NCBI RefSeq assembly: GCF_041276405.1 | Contig: NZ_JBGGGT010000001.1 | Location: 851,501-915,500, forward strand | Source: Microvirga sp. TS319 | Lineage (GTDB): Bacteria > Pseudomonadota > Alphaproteobacteria > Rhizobiales > Beijerinckiaceae | Reading direction: 5' to 3' | Length of the DNA stretch: 64,000 nt | Shown here: positions 1 to 8,182 of the stretch, piece by piece | Position numbering within the stretch: position 1 is the first letter of the stretch | How the letters are laid out: every line of letters begins with the position of its first letter | Translations under genes and position numbers: made by a program | The notes under the pieces: generated by a model | Databases searched by the model: none | What the model saw: only the letters and a program-made list of their open reading frames with translations | Told to the model about the DNA's origin: nothing

Positions 1-71
1 CAGAAAGCCGCGTCGCCGCAAAGATCCCGGTCAGGGAGCGCGGCAATGAGTCTGAACAAGCCAATGGGTCC

Positions 72-755
72 TCAATGCTTGTTTCCACCCGCTAAAGCAG
101 TCTGGGCCAAGTTTGCGACTACCTGCACATGGTCCATGCTCGCATCGTAAGCTGCGTCACCGTCCCCAGCCTCAATGGCTGCCAGAATGCGGCGCATCTC
201 GGCGATTGCGGCTGCTCCACGTCCTGGTGTGGAGATGGTAATGGACCGAAGATGATTGATGCGGGCATTCAACGACTTGACCACGTCCCAGGCAACGTCC
301 TTACCGGCGCAGGAGAAGAGAGCCTCGTAAAAGTCCGTCGTGCCTTTCAGAACGTCCCGGGCATTGCCAGAGGCGAACGCCTGCTCGTTGCGGTCAATTG
401 CCTTACGGAGGCGTTCAATATCAGCAGGCATTGCCTTGTCTGCACAAGCTCGGGCAGCCTCTGCCTCAAGCAAAGCGCGGATTTCATAAATCTGCGACGC
501 TTTGGTCGGATCCGGGCGGGCGACAGCCGGGCCCTGTTGCGAGGCGCTTTCGACAAGCCCTTCCGCCTCGAGATGCCGCAAGACCTCACGGACGACCGTC
601 CGGCTGACCCCCAGCCGCTCGCAGAGGGTGCGCTCCACCAACCGCTCGCCTGGCCGGAAGTGAAAGTTCAGGATGCCATCCCGCATCTTTTCCAGCGCGA
701 GTTCCCGGAGGGTCTTGGCGCTCCGGTCAATCCGCAAGCCGTGATCATCATTCAT
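72..755 (-). CDS. GntR-family transcriptional regulator, FCD subfamily
   Basis: A 227-aa DNA-binding regulator, probably the local repressor of the divergent catabolic operon starting at 891. Residues about 14-78 form the winged helix-turn-helix (GERLVERTLCERLGVSRTVV region), and residues about 85-215 are an all-helical FCD ligand-binding domain. I chose the ATG at 755 rather than upstream starts in the same open frame because GAGGGAC sits just before it and the protein then begins right before the HTH. Two positions that are usually histidine metal ligands in FCD domains seem to be replaced (DFYEALF instead of a D-x-x-FH pattern; EMRRIL instead of EHxxIL), so effector binding may not be metal dependent. 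A perfect palindrome of the kind bound by this subfamily lies in the shared promoter region. The effector is unknown but is likely the operon's substrate. Confidence 0.88.
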   Translation of the reverse strand: MNDDHGLRIDRSAKTLRELALEKMRDGILNFHFRPGERLVERTLCERLGVSRTVVREVLRHLEAEGLVESASQQGPAVARPDPTKASQIYEIRALLEAEAARACADKAMPADIERLRKAIDRNEQAFASGNARDVLKGTTDFYEALFSCAGKDVAWDVVKSLNARINHLRSITISTPGRGAAAIAEMRRILAAIEAGDGDAAYDASMDHVQVVANLAQTALAGGNKH

Positions 756-834
756 ACTCTGTCCCTCACTGAAAGCAGCCGGTTGCTCCCCTACACGAAA
801 ATTCCATACGGCTGAATTTCTGTGTTGCTCTCCG

Positions 835-844
835 TGGTATACCA
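835..844. promoter_or_regulatory. Putative GntR/FCD operator palindrome
   Basis: TGGTATACCA is a perfect 10-bp palindrome in the 135-bp divergent intergenic region between the GntR gene (start 755) and the DUF1185 gene (start 891). FCD-type GntR regulators typically bind TGGnnnnCCA or TnGTATACnA palindromes, so this is the natural operator for the neighbouring regulator. It is followed by TATTATGG, which might overlap a -10 element. The assignment to this regulator is inferred from position. Confidence 0.6.
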
Positions 845-890
845 TATTATGGTCTTCCATATCCAGCGACAACAGACGCCGAGGCACGCA

Positions 891-1478
891 ATGACAGCGG
901 GAATCCGTAAGGTTGTTACCTATGTCGAAGAGACGTTCGTCGAGGGTGGCCGCACGGCTCCCCAGCCGCTCAAGCTCTTCGCCGCCGCTGCCGTGGTCAC
1001 GAATCCCTGGACCGGGCGCGGCTTCGTTGAAGATCTCAAGCCGGAAATTCACGCAGTGGCTCCTGAACTTGGCGCGTTGCTGACCAAGACGATCCTGGAC
1101 ATTGCCGGCTCGGGCGAGGCGGTCGAGGGCTACGGAAAAGCAGCCGTCGTCGGAACTTCAGGGGAGATCGAGCATGCCTCGGCCCTGATCCATACCCTTC
1201 GGTTCGGCAACCACTTCAGAAAGGCCGTCGGAGCAAAGAGCTATCTCAGCTTCACGAACACCCGTGGAGGGCCGAACTGCCCTGTGGTGATCCCGCTCAT
1301 GCACAAGAATGACGAGGGCATGCGATCGCACTATCTGACCATTCAGTTCTCGATCCTGGATGCGCCCGCTCCGGACGAAATCGTCGTGGCGCTCGGGGCG
1401 TCGATTGGCGGTCGACCGCATCACCGCATCGGCGACCGATACGAGGATCTCAAGGAACTGGGTGGCACCGATGTCTGA
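891..1478 (+). CDS. DUF1185 (PF06684) amino acid synthesis family protein
   Basis: A 195-aa protein with the hallmarks of PF06684: it opens MTAGIRKVVTYVEETFVEGG and has a central stretch around GYGKAAVVGTSGEIEHASAL and the LSFTNTRGGP segment. Known structures of the family show a chorismate-mutase-like trimeric fold; its reaction is not established despite the 'amino acid synthesis' name. The ATG at 891 has GAGG upstream and lies 47 nt after the operator palindrome; an open frame runs further upstream across the operator and is rejected. It is the first gene of the operon, and its stop overlaps the start of the next gene. The context suggests a role in breakdown of the operon's substrate (inference). 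Confidence 0.85.
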   Translation: MTAGIRKVVTYVEETFVEGGRTAPQPLKLFAAAAVVTNPWTGRGFVEDLKPEIHAVAPELGALLTKTILDIAGSGEAVEGYGKAAVVGTSGEIEHASALIHTLRFGNHFRKAVGAKSYLSFTNTRGGPNCPVVIPLMHKNDEGMRSHYLTIQFSILDAPAPDEIVVALGASIGGRPHHRIGDRYEDLKELGGTDV

Positions 1479-2337
1479 CGCTGACACCCTGGTTCATCAT
1501 CTCCGCGGGAAGGCAGCGGGGTCGACCCGCTACCTTCGGAGCGGACAGGGTGATCCGGTGATCCTTATTCACGGGGTCGGAATGGCGTCGTCGATCTGGG
1601 CGCCGCAGCTGGCGGCGCTGTCCACCGACTTCGACGTTATAGCCTATGACATGCTTGGCCATGGCGGCTCGAGCCTCCCTCCTGAGAATGCGCGACTGTC
1701 AGATTACTCCGATCAATTGCTCAGCCTGATCGAGGTTCTGGGTTTGCAGCGCCCGCAAATCGTTGGCCATTCAATGGGAGCCCTGGTGGCGCTTGAGTTC
1801 GCGCTCACCCACCCGACACGCCCCGCAGGCGTAACAGCGCTCAATGCTGTATACTGCCGGACGGCCGAGCAACGGAACGCAGTCTTGGGCCGGGCCGAGG
1901 CTCTCGAACGCGCGGGCGAGTTGGGCTCGCATGAGGGCACCATTGCCCGCTGGTTCGGGAACCCGGTCCCGACAGAGCTGACTAGGGAGGCCGACCTCGT
2001 GCACAGCCTCCTGACATCCGTCGATCCCTTGGGTTATTCCCGCACCTATCGCCTCTTTGCACAATCCGATGAGGTACATAAGGGACGGCTTGAGGGCCTT
2101 GCCGTGCCGGCATTGTTCATGACTGGGGAGTTCGATCCCAACTCAAGCCCGGCTATGTCGCAGGCGATGGCCGAGGCAGCGCCCCAGGGGCGGTGCGAGA
2201 TCATTCCCCGTGTCCGCCATATGATGGCTCTTACCGATCCCGATGAAGTCAACATCCGGCTCAAGACGTTCGTGGCGAGTGTCTCGCGAGGGCAGGGGCA
2301 TAACGTCGTCAGCAGACCAAGCGGAGTACAGCCATGA
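1471..2337 (+). CDS. Alpha/beta hydrolase
   Basis: A 288-aa cytoplasmic alpha/beta-hydrolase fold enzyme. The oxyanion-hole motif HGVG is at residues 34-37, the nucleophile elbow GHSMG places the catalytic serine at 101, the acid is probably Asp222 (GEFDPNSS) and the base is His250 (RVRHMMAL). The start overlaps the last codons of the DUF1185 gene, and its stop overlaps the next start as ATGA, so translation is probably coupled on both sides. The length matches ring-fission hydrolases and simple esterases, so it may cleave an ester, lactone or C-C bond in the product of the downstream monooxygenase. The substrate cannot be read from sequence. Confidence 0.88.
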   Translation: MSDADTLVHHLRGKAAGSTRYLRSGQGDPVILIHGVGMASSIWAPQLAALSTDFDVIAYDMLGHGGSSLPPENARLSDYSDQLLSLIEVLGLQRPQIVGHSMGALVALEFALTHPTRPAGVTALNAVYCRTAEQRNAVLGRAEALERAGELGSHEGTIARWFGNPVPTELTREADLVHSLLTSVDPLGYSRTYRLFAQSDEVHKGRLEGLAVPALFMTGEFDPNSSPAMSQAMAEAAPQGRCEIIPRVRHMMALTDPDEVNIRLKTFVASVSRGQGHNVVSRPSGVQP

Positions 2338-3272
2338 CCTCCACCGTCGGCATCGATTCAAAGAGTTTCCGTCAGGCGCTTGGCGCGTTCCCCACGGGCG
2401 TCACCATCGTGTCGACGCTCCAGGAGGATGGCCAGCCTCGCGGGTTTACGGCGAACTCTTTTACGTCAGTTTCGCTCGATCCGCCGCTCGTGCTGGTCTG
2501 CATCGGCAAGACGGCGTCGAGCTATCCGGTCTTCTCGGAGGCTCCCCACTTCTCTGTCACCGTATTGGCGGAAAGCCAGAAGGATGTCTCGAGCCTGTTC
2601 GCTTCCAAGTCGCCGGACAAGTTCTCCAGCGCGAGCTGGCAACGCGGCCCAGCGGGAAGTCCCGTGATTGAGGGGGCGGCAGCCTGGTTCGACTGTCGGC
2701 GCCATCAGGTAGTCGATGCTGGCGATCACATTATCCTGATCGGCGAGGTTGTTGGCTTTAGCCATTCCAATGCCAGCCCGCTGGGATACTGCCGGGGCGC
2801 TTATCTCACCTTCAGTCTCTCGCAGGACGCGGTCGCTGCCGCAGGTCACAGGACCCTGGTCGGCGCCATCCTTGAGAAGGGTCGCTCCATTCTGTTCCTC
2901 GAAAGCGCAGATGGGTCCCTCCAGCTTCCCACCGGAAACGCGCTTGGACCGGTGTCAAATGACAAGAGCCTCCATGGCGTTCTCAGGCGCCTCGGCATCG
3001 AAGCCGAGCTGAATTTCCTGTTCGCTGTCTTCGAGGATCCACGAGCCGAAGCGGGATCGACATCAATCTATTACCGCGGTTCCATCGACGGCGTTCCGGC
3101 TGATGAAACGAGGCTTCGTCTCGTTGGGCTTGATGAGATCCCGTGGGACCGCATCAAGGATGAGGCCGTGCGCTCAATGCTCGGCCGCTTCGTGCGCGAG
3201 CAGAACGAAGACACGTTCGGAATTTACGTCGGCGACGCCGACCATGGAACGGTGAAGGCTCTCGCCAGCTAG
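2334..3272 (+). CDS. Flavin reductase fused to a degenerate Nudix-like domain
   Basis: A 312-aa fusion. Residues about 8-165 are a flavin reductase of the HpaC/NtaB type (ALGAFPTGVTIVST, FTANSFTSVSLDPP, and GDHIILIGEVV), which uses NAD(P)H to supply reduced FMN. Residues about 170-300 look like a Nudix fold (TLVGAILEKGRSILFLE at the start and LVGLDEIPW at the end), but the Nudix box REUXEE glutamates are not visible, so it is probably not a hydrolase and may bind nucleotide or regulate the reductase. The LLM monooxygenase 31 nt downstream is the obvious recipient of the reduced flavin. The start overlaps the hydrolase stop (ATGA). Confidence 0.85.
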   Translation: MTSTVGIDSKSFRQALGAFPTGVTIVSTLQEDGQPRGFTANSFTSVSLDPPLVLVCIGKTASSYPVFSEAPHFSVTVLAESQKDVSSLFASKSPDKFSSASWQRGPAGSPVIEGAAAWFDCRRHQVVDAGDHIILIGEVVGFSHSNASPLGYCRGAYLTFSLSQDAVAAAGHRTLVGAILEKGRSILFLESADGSLQLPTGNALGPVSNDKSLHGVLRRLGIEAELNFLFAVFEDPRAEAGSTSIYYRGSIDGVPADETRLRLVGLDEIPWDRIKDEAVRSMLGRFVREQNEDTFGIYVGDADHGTVKALAS

Positions 3273-3303
3273 AGCCCAGCCACATGACCGGGAGGAAACG
3301 ACC

Positions 3304-4341
3304 ATGAAATTCTCGCTGTTCGTTCACATGGAGCGCAACGACCTTGAGAAGTCGCATGCAGAGCTGTTCAATGACTTGACGGATCTTGTGCAAACCGCCG
3401 AGGCCGGTGGCTTCGAAGCGGCCTGGATCGGAGAACACCATGGGATGGAGTTCACGATCTCGCCTAATCCATTCATTAATATTGCGTATCTCGGTGCGAA
3501 GACGAACAGGATCCGGCTCGGCACCGGAACTGTCATTGCGCCGTTCTGGCATCCGCTCCGACTTGCTGGCGAGGCGGCCATGACCGACATCGCGACCGGA
3601 GGGCGACTTGATCTTGGCATCGCACGCGGCGCGTACTCCTTCGAATACGAGCGCCTGATGCCCGGACTCGACGCATGGACCGCGGGACAGCGCATGCGGG
3701 AACTTGTTCCCACGCTCCGCAAGCTCTGGCAGGGCGACTACGCGCATGAGGGCGAGTTCTGGCGCTTTCCGACATCCACTTCGGTTCCAAAACCCGTACA
3801 GGAATCATTCCCGCCAATTTGGGTTGCGGCGCGTGACCCGAACTCGCACGACTTTGCGGTGTCCAACCGCTGCAACGTTCAGGTCACGCCGCTTGCCTCG
3901 GGAGATACCGAGGCCGCGAGCCTCATGGATCGCTTTCAGACTGCGTGCGCCGCGCATCCTGACATCCCGCGCCCGCAGATCATGCTGCTTCAGCACACCT
4001 TCGTGGCTGACTCCGCGGACGAGGCTGACCGACTGTCGAAAGATCTCAGCTCGTTCTACTGCGCGTTCGGGGCATGGTTCCAGAACAAGCGGCCGATCCG
4101 CGAGGGCTTTATCGAGCCTCTCACCGCAGAGGAGGAGGCGGCGATGGCGAACTACGCCCCCGACGTGATCCGCAAGAACCTGGTAATCGGCGAGCCGGAC
4201 GAGGTCATCAGGCGCCTGAAAGGTTATGAGGCGCTCGGCTATGACCAGTATTCGGTGTGGATCGACGGCGGAATCAGCCACGAGAGGAAGAAGAAGTCAC
4301 TTGAGCTCTTCATCCGGCACGTCCTGCCCGCTTTTGCCTGA
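3304..4341 (+). CDS. LLM-class flavin-dependent monooxygenase
   Basis: A 345-aa bacterial-luciferase-like monooxygenase (F420/FMN TIM barrel). Recognisable are MKFSLFVHMER at the N-terminus, AWIGEHHGMEF with the family's EHH, NRIRLGTGTVIAPFWHPLRLA, and GRLDLGIARG in the flavin-binding region. The C-terminal VIGEPDEVIRRLKGYEALGYDQ is typical of the family. It would oxidise the substrate with O2 and reduced FMN made by the neighbouring flavin reductase, giving a two-component system. A strong GGGAGG ribosome site precedes the ATG. The following aldehyde dehydrogenase suggests that oxygenation releases an aldehyde. Confidence 0.9.
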   Translation: MKFSLFVHMERNDLEKSHAELFNDLTDLVQTAEAGGFEAAWIGEHHGMEFTISPNPFINIAYLGAKTNRIRLGTGTVIAPFWHPLRLAGEAAMTDIATGGRLDLGIARGAYSFEYERLMPGLDAWTAGQRMRELVPTLRKLWQGDYAHEGEFWRFPTSTSVPKPVQESFPPIWVAARDPNSHDFAVSNRCNVQVTPLASGDTEAASLMDRFQTACAAHPDIPRPQIMLLQHTFVADSADEADRLSKDLSSFYCAFGAWFQNKRPIREGFIEPLTAEEEAAMANYAPDVIRKNLVIGEPDEVIRRLKGYEALGYDQYSVWIDGGISHERKKKSLELFIRHVLPAFA

Positions 4342-4361
4342 ACCCTGTACGGAGAAAGCCG

Positions 4362-5837
4362 ATGTCGCTTCCCGTTTTCCAGAATTACATTGACGGCTCC
4401 TTCGTCGACGGAGCGGAGACCTTTGAGAGCTTAGATCCGTCCACCGGCGCCCCTTGGGCTGTGATGCCTGCGGCGGGGGCGGAAGAGGTGGATAGGGCCG
4501 TGCGTGCGGCGCATCGGGCCCTGAGCGACCCCGCCTGGGCCGGGCTCACCGCGACACAGCGTGGGAAGCTCCTTTACCGGTTGGGAGATCTCATCGCGCA
4601 GCAGGCCGGCAGGCTCGCGGAGCTCGAGACACGCGACACCGGAAAGATCATCCGCGAGACGCGGGCCCAGATCGGCTACGTGGCCGATTACTATCGCTAC
4701 TATGGTGGCCTCGCGGACAAGATAGAGGGTGCCTATCTCCCGGTCGACAAGGTTGACATGGAGGTCTTCCTGCGCCGCGAGCCTATCGGCGTCGTTGCCG
4801 CCATCGTGCCTTGGAACTCTCAACTGTTCCTCTCGGCCGTAAAGCTCGGACCTGCGCTCGCAGCCGGATGCTCCGTCGTCCTGAAAGCTTCCGAGGACGG
4901 CCCAGCCCCGCTGCTCGAATTTGCCCGGCTTGTTCACGAAGCGGGTTTCCCGCGCGGCGTCGTGAACGTGCTCACCGGTTTTGGCGATACCTGCGGCAGA
5001 ACGCTGACCAGTCATCCGCTCGTTGCCCGCGTAGCCTTTACCGGCGGGCCCTCGACCGCCCGCCACGTAGTGCGCAACACGGCCGAGAACCTCGCCTACA
5101 CGACACTGGAACTCGGCGGAAAGTCCCCGGTCGTCGTGTTTGAGGATGCCGATCTCGAGAGCGCGTCGAACGCAATCGTTGCCGGCATTTTCGCAGCGAC
5201 GGGACAGAGCTGCGTTGCGGGCTCACGCCTGTTCGTCGAGCGGAGCGTCCACGACCGATTGCTTGATATTCTCGCCTCGAAAGCCAAGGCGATCCGCATC
5301 GGCGACCCGCAGGATACGGCGACAGAGATGGGGCCGCTCGCGACCGAGCGCCAGTTGCAGCATATCGAAGCCGTGATCGAGCGCAGCGTCGCCTCCGGCG
5401 CACGGGTGGTCACGGGCGGGCAAAGGCCCCCGGGCTTTCGCAGCGGTTTCTACTACGAGCCGACCATCCTGGCAGGGGTCGAGAACGAAACCCCATGCGC
5501 TGCGGAGGAGCTCTTTGGCCCGGTTCTCAGCGTTATCCCGTTTGAGGGCGAAGACGATGCAGTCGCAAAGGCGAACGATACGCCCTTTGGACTCGCGTCC
5601 GGCCTCTTCACCCGCAATCTGACCAGAGCTCATCGCATGATCCGGCGGATCCGGGCCGGCGTCGTGTGGGTGAACACCTACCGGGCGGTCTCGCCGATCG
5701 TTCCGTTCGGCGGCTATGGCCTGTCTGGCCTTGGGCGTGAGGGCGGATCCGAGGCTGTTCTCGACTATACCCGGGTCAAGTCGGTCTGGCTTCGCACGTC
5801 CGACGACCCGATCCCTGATCCGTTCGTCATGCGCTAG
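4362..5837 (+). CDS. NAD(P)-dependent aldehyde dehydrogenase
   Basis: A 491-aa full-length ALDH-superfamily enzyme that oxidises an aldehyde to a carboxylate. The oxyanion Asn152 is in IVPWNSQL, the general base Glu250 in TLELGGKSP and the catalytic Cys284 in TGQSCVAGSR. The C-terminal motif PFGGYGLSGLGREGG is also typical of the betaine-aldehyde/gamma-aminobutyraldehyde-like ALDH branch. It starts 20 nt after the monooxygenase with GGAG upstream. It probably takes the aldehyde product of this pathway; the exact substrate is not readable. Confidence 0.93.
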   Translation: MSLPVFQNYIDGSFVDGAETFESLDPSTGAPWAVMPAAGAEEVDRAVRAAHRALSDPAWAGLTATQRGKLLYRLGDLIAQQAGRLAELETRDTGKIIRETRAQIGYVADYYRYYGGLADKIEGAYLPVDKVDMEVFLRREPIGVVAAIVPWNSQLFLSAVKLGPALAAGCSVVLKASEDGPAPLLEFARLVHEAGFPRGVVNVLTGFGDTCGRTLTSHPLVARVAFTGGPSTARHVVRNTAENLAYTTLELGGKSPVVVFEDADLESASNAIVAGIFAATGQSCVAGSRLFVERSVHDRLLDILASKAKAIRIGDPQDTATEMGPLATERQLQHIEAVIERSVASGARVVTGGQRPPGFRSGFYYEPTILAGVENETPCAAEELFGPVLSVIPFEGEDDAVAKANDTPFGLASGLFTRNLTRAHRMIRRIRAGVVWVNTYRAVSPIVPFGGYGLSGLGREGGSEAVLDYTRVKSVWLRTSDDPIPDPFVMR

Positions 5838-5849
5838 GGTAGGTGAGCC

Positions 5850-6164
5850 GTGATCTACGAAATTCGCACCTATCGGCTCAGGACAGGAACGGTGCCAACC
5901 TACCTTCAACTGGTGGAGGAGGAAGGCATCGCAATTCAGAAAGAGCATCTCGGTCAGCTCGTCGGTTATTTCTTCGGCGAGATCGGGCCGCTCAACGAGA
6001 TCGTTCATGTCTGGGCCTATGCCAGCCTGGACGAGCGGGACTGCCGGCGCAGTGCGTTGGCAGCAGACCCGCGATGGCAGACGTTCCTGCCCAAGATCCA
6101 GGCCCTGATCGAGGTCATGGACAACAAAATCATGAAGCCGACCGCCTTCTCGCCCCTCGCTTGA
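5850..6164 (+). CDS. NIPSNAP family protein
   Basis: A 104-aa protein of the NIPSNAP family (PF07978), a dimeric alpha/beta-barrel fold of unclear biochemistry. Diagnostic features are the opening MIYEIRTYRLRTGTVPTYL, the GYFFGEIGPLNEIVHVWAY strand and the DPRWQTFLPK segment. The start is a GTG at 5850 preceded by TAGGTGAG, 12 nt after the ALDH stop. NIPSNAP-like proteins are often found with catabolic oxygenase genes, where they may act as small isomerases or monooxygenase-like enzymes. Here a role in the pathway is inferred from operon position only. Confidence 0.85.
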   Translation: MIYEIRTYRLRTGTVPTYLQLVEEEGIAIQKEHLGQLVGYFFGEIGPLNEIVHVWAYASLDERDCRRSALAADPRWQTFLPKIQALIEVMDNKIMKPTAFSPLA

Positions 6165-6215
6165 GCGGACGAAAGGGATTGTTACGCCAAACAACAGCCC
6201 AATGGAGGAAGCGCA

Positions 6216-7238
6216 ATGTCCAGACTGAATGTTCTCGCCGCAAGTGCAGCCATAGCGTTGCTGGGGCTGAGCTCTGGTGCCGCTCAGGCGCAGAGCATGG
6301 TGTTCACGAGTTGGGGCGGCACGACACAGGACGCCCAGAAGAAGTATTGGGCGGAGCCGTTTACGAAGGAAACCAAGATCCGTGTCCAGCAGGACGGTCC
6401 TACCGACTACGGCAAGCTCAAGGCGATGGTCGAGAGCGGCAATGTCTCGTGGGACGTGGTCGACGTCGAGTATGACTTCGCCGTGAAAGCCGCCAAGGAT
6501 GGCCTGCTGGAGCCGATCGACTTCAATACGGTCAAGCGCGCTGACATCGATCCGCGTTTTGCCACAGACCACGCAGTTGGAAGCTTCTACTACTCGTTCG
6601 TCATTGGCTACAGCAAGGACAAGTTCGGCAGCAAGGAGCCGAAATCATGGGCCGACGTGTTCGACACACAGGCGTTTCCGGGCAAGCGCACGTTCTACAA
6701 GTGGTCGGCCCCCGGGGTGCTTGAGATTGCGCTCCTGGCAGACGGCGTTCCGGCTGACAAGCTCTATCCCCTCGACCTCGACCGTGCCTTCAAGAAGCTC
6801 GATACCATCAAGAACGATATTGTTTGGTGGTCGGGTGGAGCTCAGTCACAGCAATTGCTTGCCTCAGGCGAAGCCCCGATCGGCCAGTTCTGGAACGGTC
6901 GCCTCTATGCCTTGCAGAAGGGCGGTACAAAGGTCGGCATCTCGTGGGACCAGAACCTGACTGCGGCGGACATGCTGGTTGTGCCAAAAGGCGCGAAAAA
7001 CAAGGACGCCGCCATGAAGTTCCTAGCCTATGCGACGAGCGCCAAGCCCCAGGCAGATTTCTCGAAAGAGACGGCCTATGCGCCAATCAACGTGAAGTCC
7101 AAGGACCTGATGGACAAAGAAGTCGTGGCAACGCTCCCTGACGAGCATACGACCACCCAGATCAACCTGAACATGCAGTACTGGGCCGACAATCGCGACG
7201 CCATCGCCAAGCGCTGGTACGCCTGGCAGACCCAGTGA
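6216..7238 (+). CDS. ABC importer substrate-binding protein, spermidine/putrescine type
   Basis: A 340-aa periplasmic binding protein of the PotD/PotF kind (SBP_bac family). A Sec signal peptide covers about residues 1-26 (hydrophobic core AASAAIALLGL, cleavage after AQA). The mature start MVFTSWGGTTQDAQKKYW is typical, as are the hinge SFYYSFVIGYSKDKFG and the WSGGAQSQQLLASGE ligand region. It delivers the substrate to the two permeases and the ATPase that follow. A strong stem-loop follows the stop codon and probably lets this protein be made in excess over the membrane components. The ligand is presumably the compound degraded by the upstream enzymes, perhaps a cationic amine. Confidence 0.9.
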   Translation: MSRLNVLAASAAIALLGLSSGAAQAQSMVFTSWGGTTQDAQKKYWAEPFTKETKIRVQQDGPTDYGKLKAMVESGNVSWDVVDVEYDFAVKAAKDGLLEPIDFNTVKRADIDPRFATDHAVGSFYYSFVIGYSKDKFGSKEPKSWADVFDTQAFPGKRTFYKWSAPGVLEIALLADGVPADKLYPLDLDRAFKKLDTIKNDIVWWSGGAQSQQLLASGEAPIGQFWNGRLYALQKGGTKVGISWDQNLTAADMLVVPKGAKNKDAAMKFLAYATSAKPQADFSKETAYAPINVKSKDLMDKEVVATLPDEHTTTQINLNMQYWADNRDAIAKRWYAWQTQ

Positions 7239-7247
7239 CGATCCCAG

Positions 7248-7271
7248 GCGGCTGGCCCTGCGGCTAGCCGC
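7248..7271 (+). terminator. Stem-loop after the binding-protein gene (attenuator or mRNA stabiliser)
   Basis: GCGGCTGGCC (7248-7257) pairs with GGCTAGCCGC (7262-7271) across a CTGC loop, a 10-bp stem with one G-U pair, nine nt after the binding-protein stop. It is followed by TTCTTC rather than a T-run, so partial termination or 3'-end protection is more likely than full termination, and the operon continues into the permeases. Confidence 0.55.
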
Positions 7272-7297
7272 TTCTTCAGATCCGATGAGTGCGAGCC

Positions 7298-8173
7298 ATG
7301 TCAGTGACCCGATCGACAATCCTTCCTATGCCGCCACAAGCGGAGGCCGCTAAGCCTCGTCGTACCGGCCTCTCGGCCGTCATCCCAGCGCTGGGGTTTC
7401 TGTCTCTGTTCTTCATTGTACCGGTTGCCATGCTGCTGATCCGCAGCCTTGTGGAACCCGAACTCGGATTGCAGAACTACGCGGAGCTGTTCGGTTCGAC
7501 GACATACCTGAAGGTGTTCATGAACACCTTCATCGTTGCCGGTCTGGTGACCATCGTGACGCTCTTGATCGCCTTCCCGGTCGCTTGGTTCCTTGCCATT
7601 GCGCCGCGCGCCTGGTCGAGCCTGCTGTTTGCCGTCCTGATCCTGTCGATGTGGACGAACCTTCTTGCCCGTACCTATGCCTGGATGGTGCTGCTCCAGG
7701 GAACAGGGGTCATTAACCGCGCGCTCATGAGCATTGGGCTCATTGCCGAGCCGCTCCCGCTCATCAACAATCTCGTTGGCGTGACCATCGGCATGACCTA
7801 CATCATGCTGCCGTTCATGATCATGCCTCTCAATGCGACAATCAAGACCATCGACGCATCCGTGTTCCAGGCGGCATCGTTGTGCGGTGCGAGCCGGTGG
7901 CAGTGTCTGACCCGTGTCTTCCTGCCTCTTATCGCCTCAGGTGTGGCAGCCGGCGGCCTGATGGTCTTCGTCATGTCGCTTGGCTATTTCGTCACACCGG
8001 CCCTCCTGGGAGGCACGTCGAACATGATGCTGGCCGAGCTGATCGCGCAGCTCGTGCAATCCCTGCTCAACTGGGGTCTCGCGGGTGCGGCCGCCTTCGT
8101 CCTGCTTGCGGTCACACTGGCGATCTACGCACTTCAGATCCGCTTCTTCGGCTTCGGCCGAGCCGCGGGATAG
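7298..8173 (+). CDS. ABC importer permease, PotB type
   Basis: A 291-aa inner-membrane permease with about six hydrophobic helices, the first at roughly residues 26-48 (VIPALGFLSLFFIVPVAMLLI). The EAA-type loop is at ASLCGASRWQCLTRVFLPLIASGVAAG. It pairs with the next permease to form the channel of the polyamine-type importer. I prefer ATG 7298; a GTG nine nt upstream is an alternative, and neither has a strong ribosome site. Location just after the stem-loop fits lower expression than the binding protein. Confidence 0.9.
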   Translation: MSVTRSTILPMPPQAEAAKPRRTGLSAVIPALGFLSLFFIVPVAMLLIRSLVEPELGLQNYAELFGSTTYLKVFMNTFIVAGLVTIVTLLIAFPVAWFLAIAPRAWSSLLFAVLILSMWTNLLARTYAWMVLLQGTGVINRALMSIGLIAEPLPLINNLVGVTIGMTYIMLPFMIMPLNATIKTIDASVFQAASLCGASRWQCLTRVFLPLIASGVAAGGLMVFVMSLGYFVTPALLGGTSNMMLAELIAQLVQSLLNWGLAGAAAFVLLAVTLAIYALQIRFFGFGRAAG

Positions 8174-8182
8174 GAGAAAGCC

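Noticed and set aside
822..890. Upstream extension of the DUF1185 reading frame
   Set aside because: It would run across the operator and promoter, has no ribosome site, and the family starts at the internal ATG 891.
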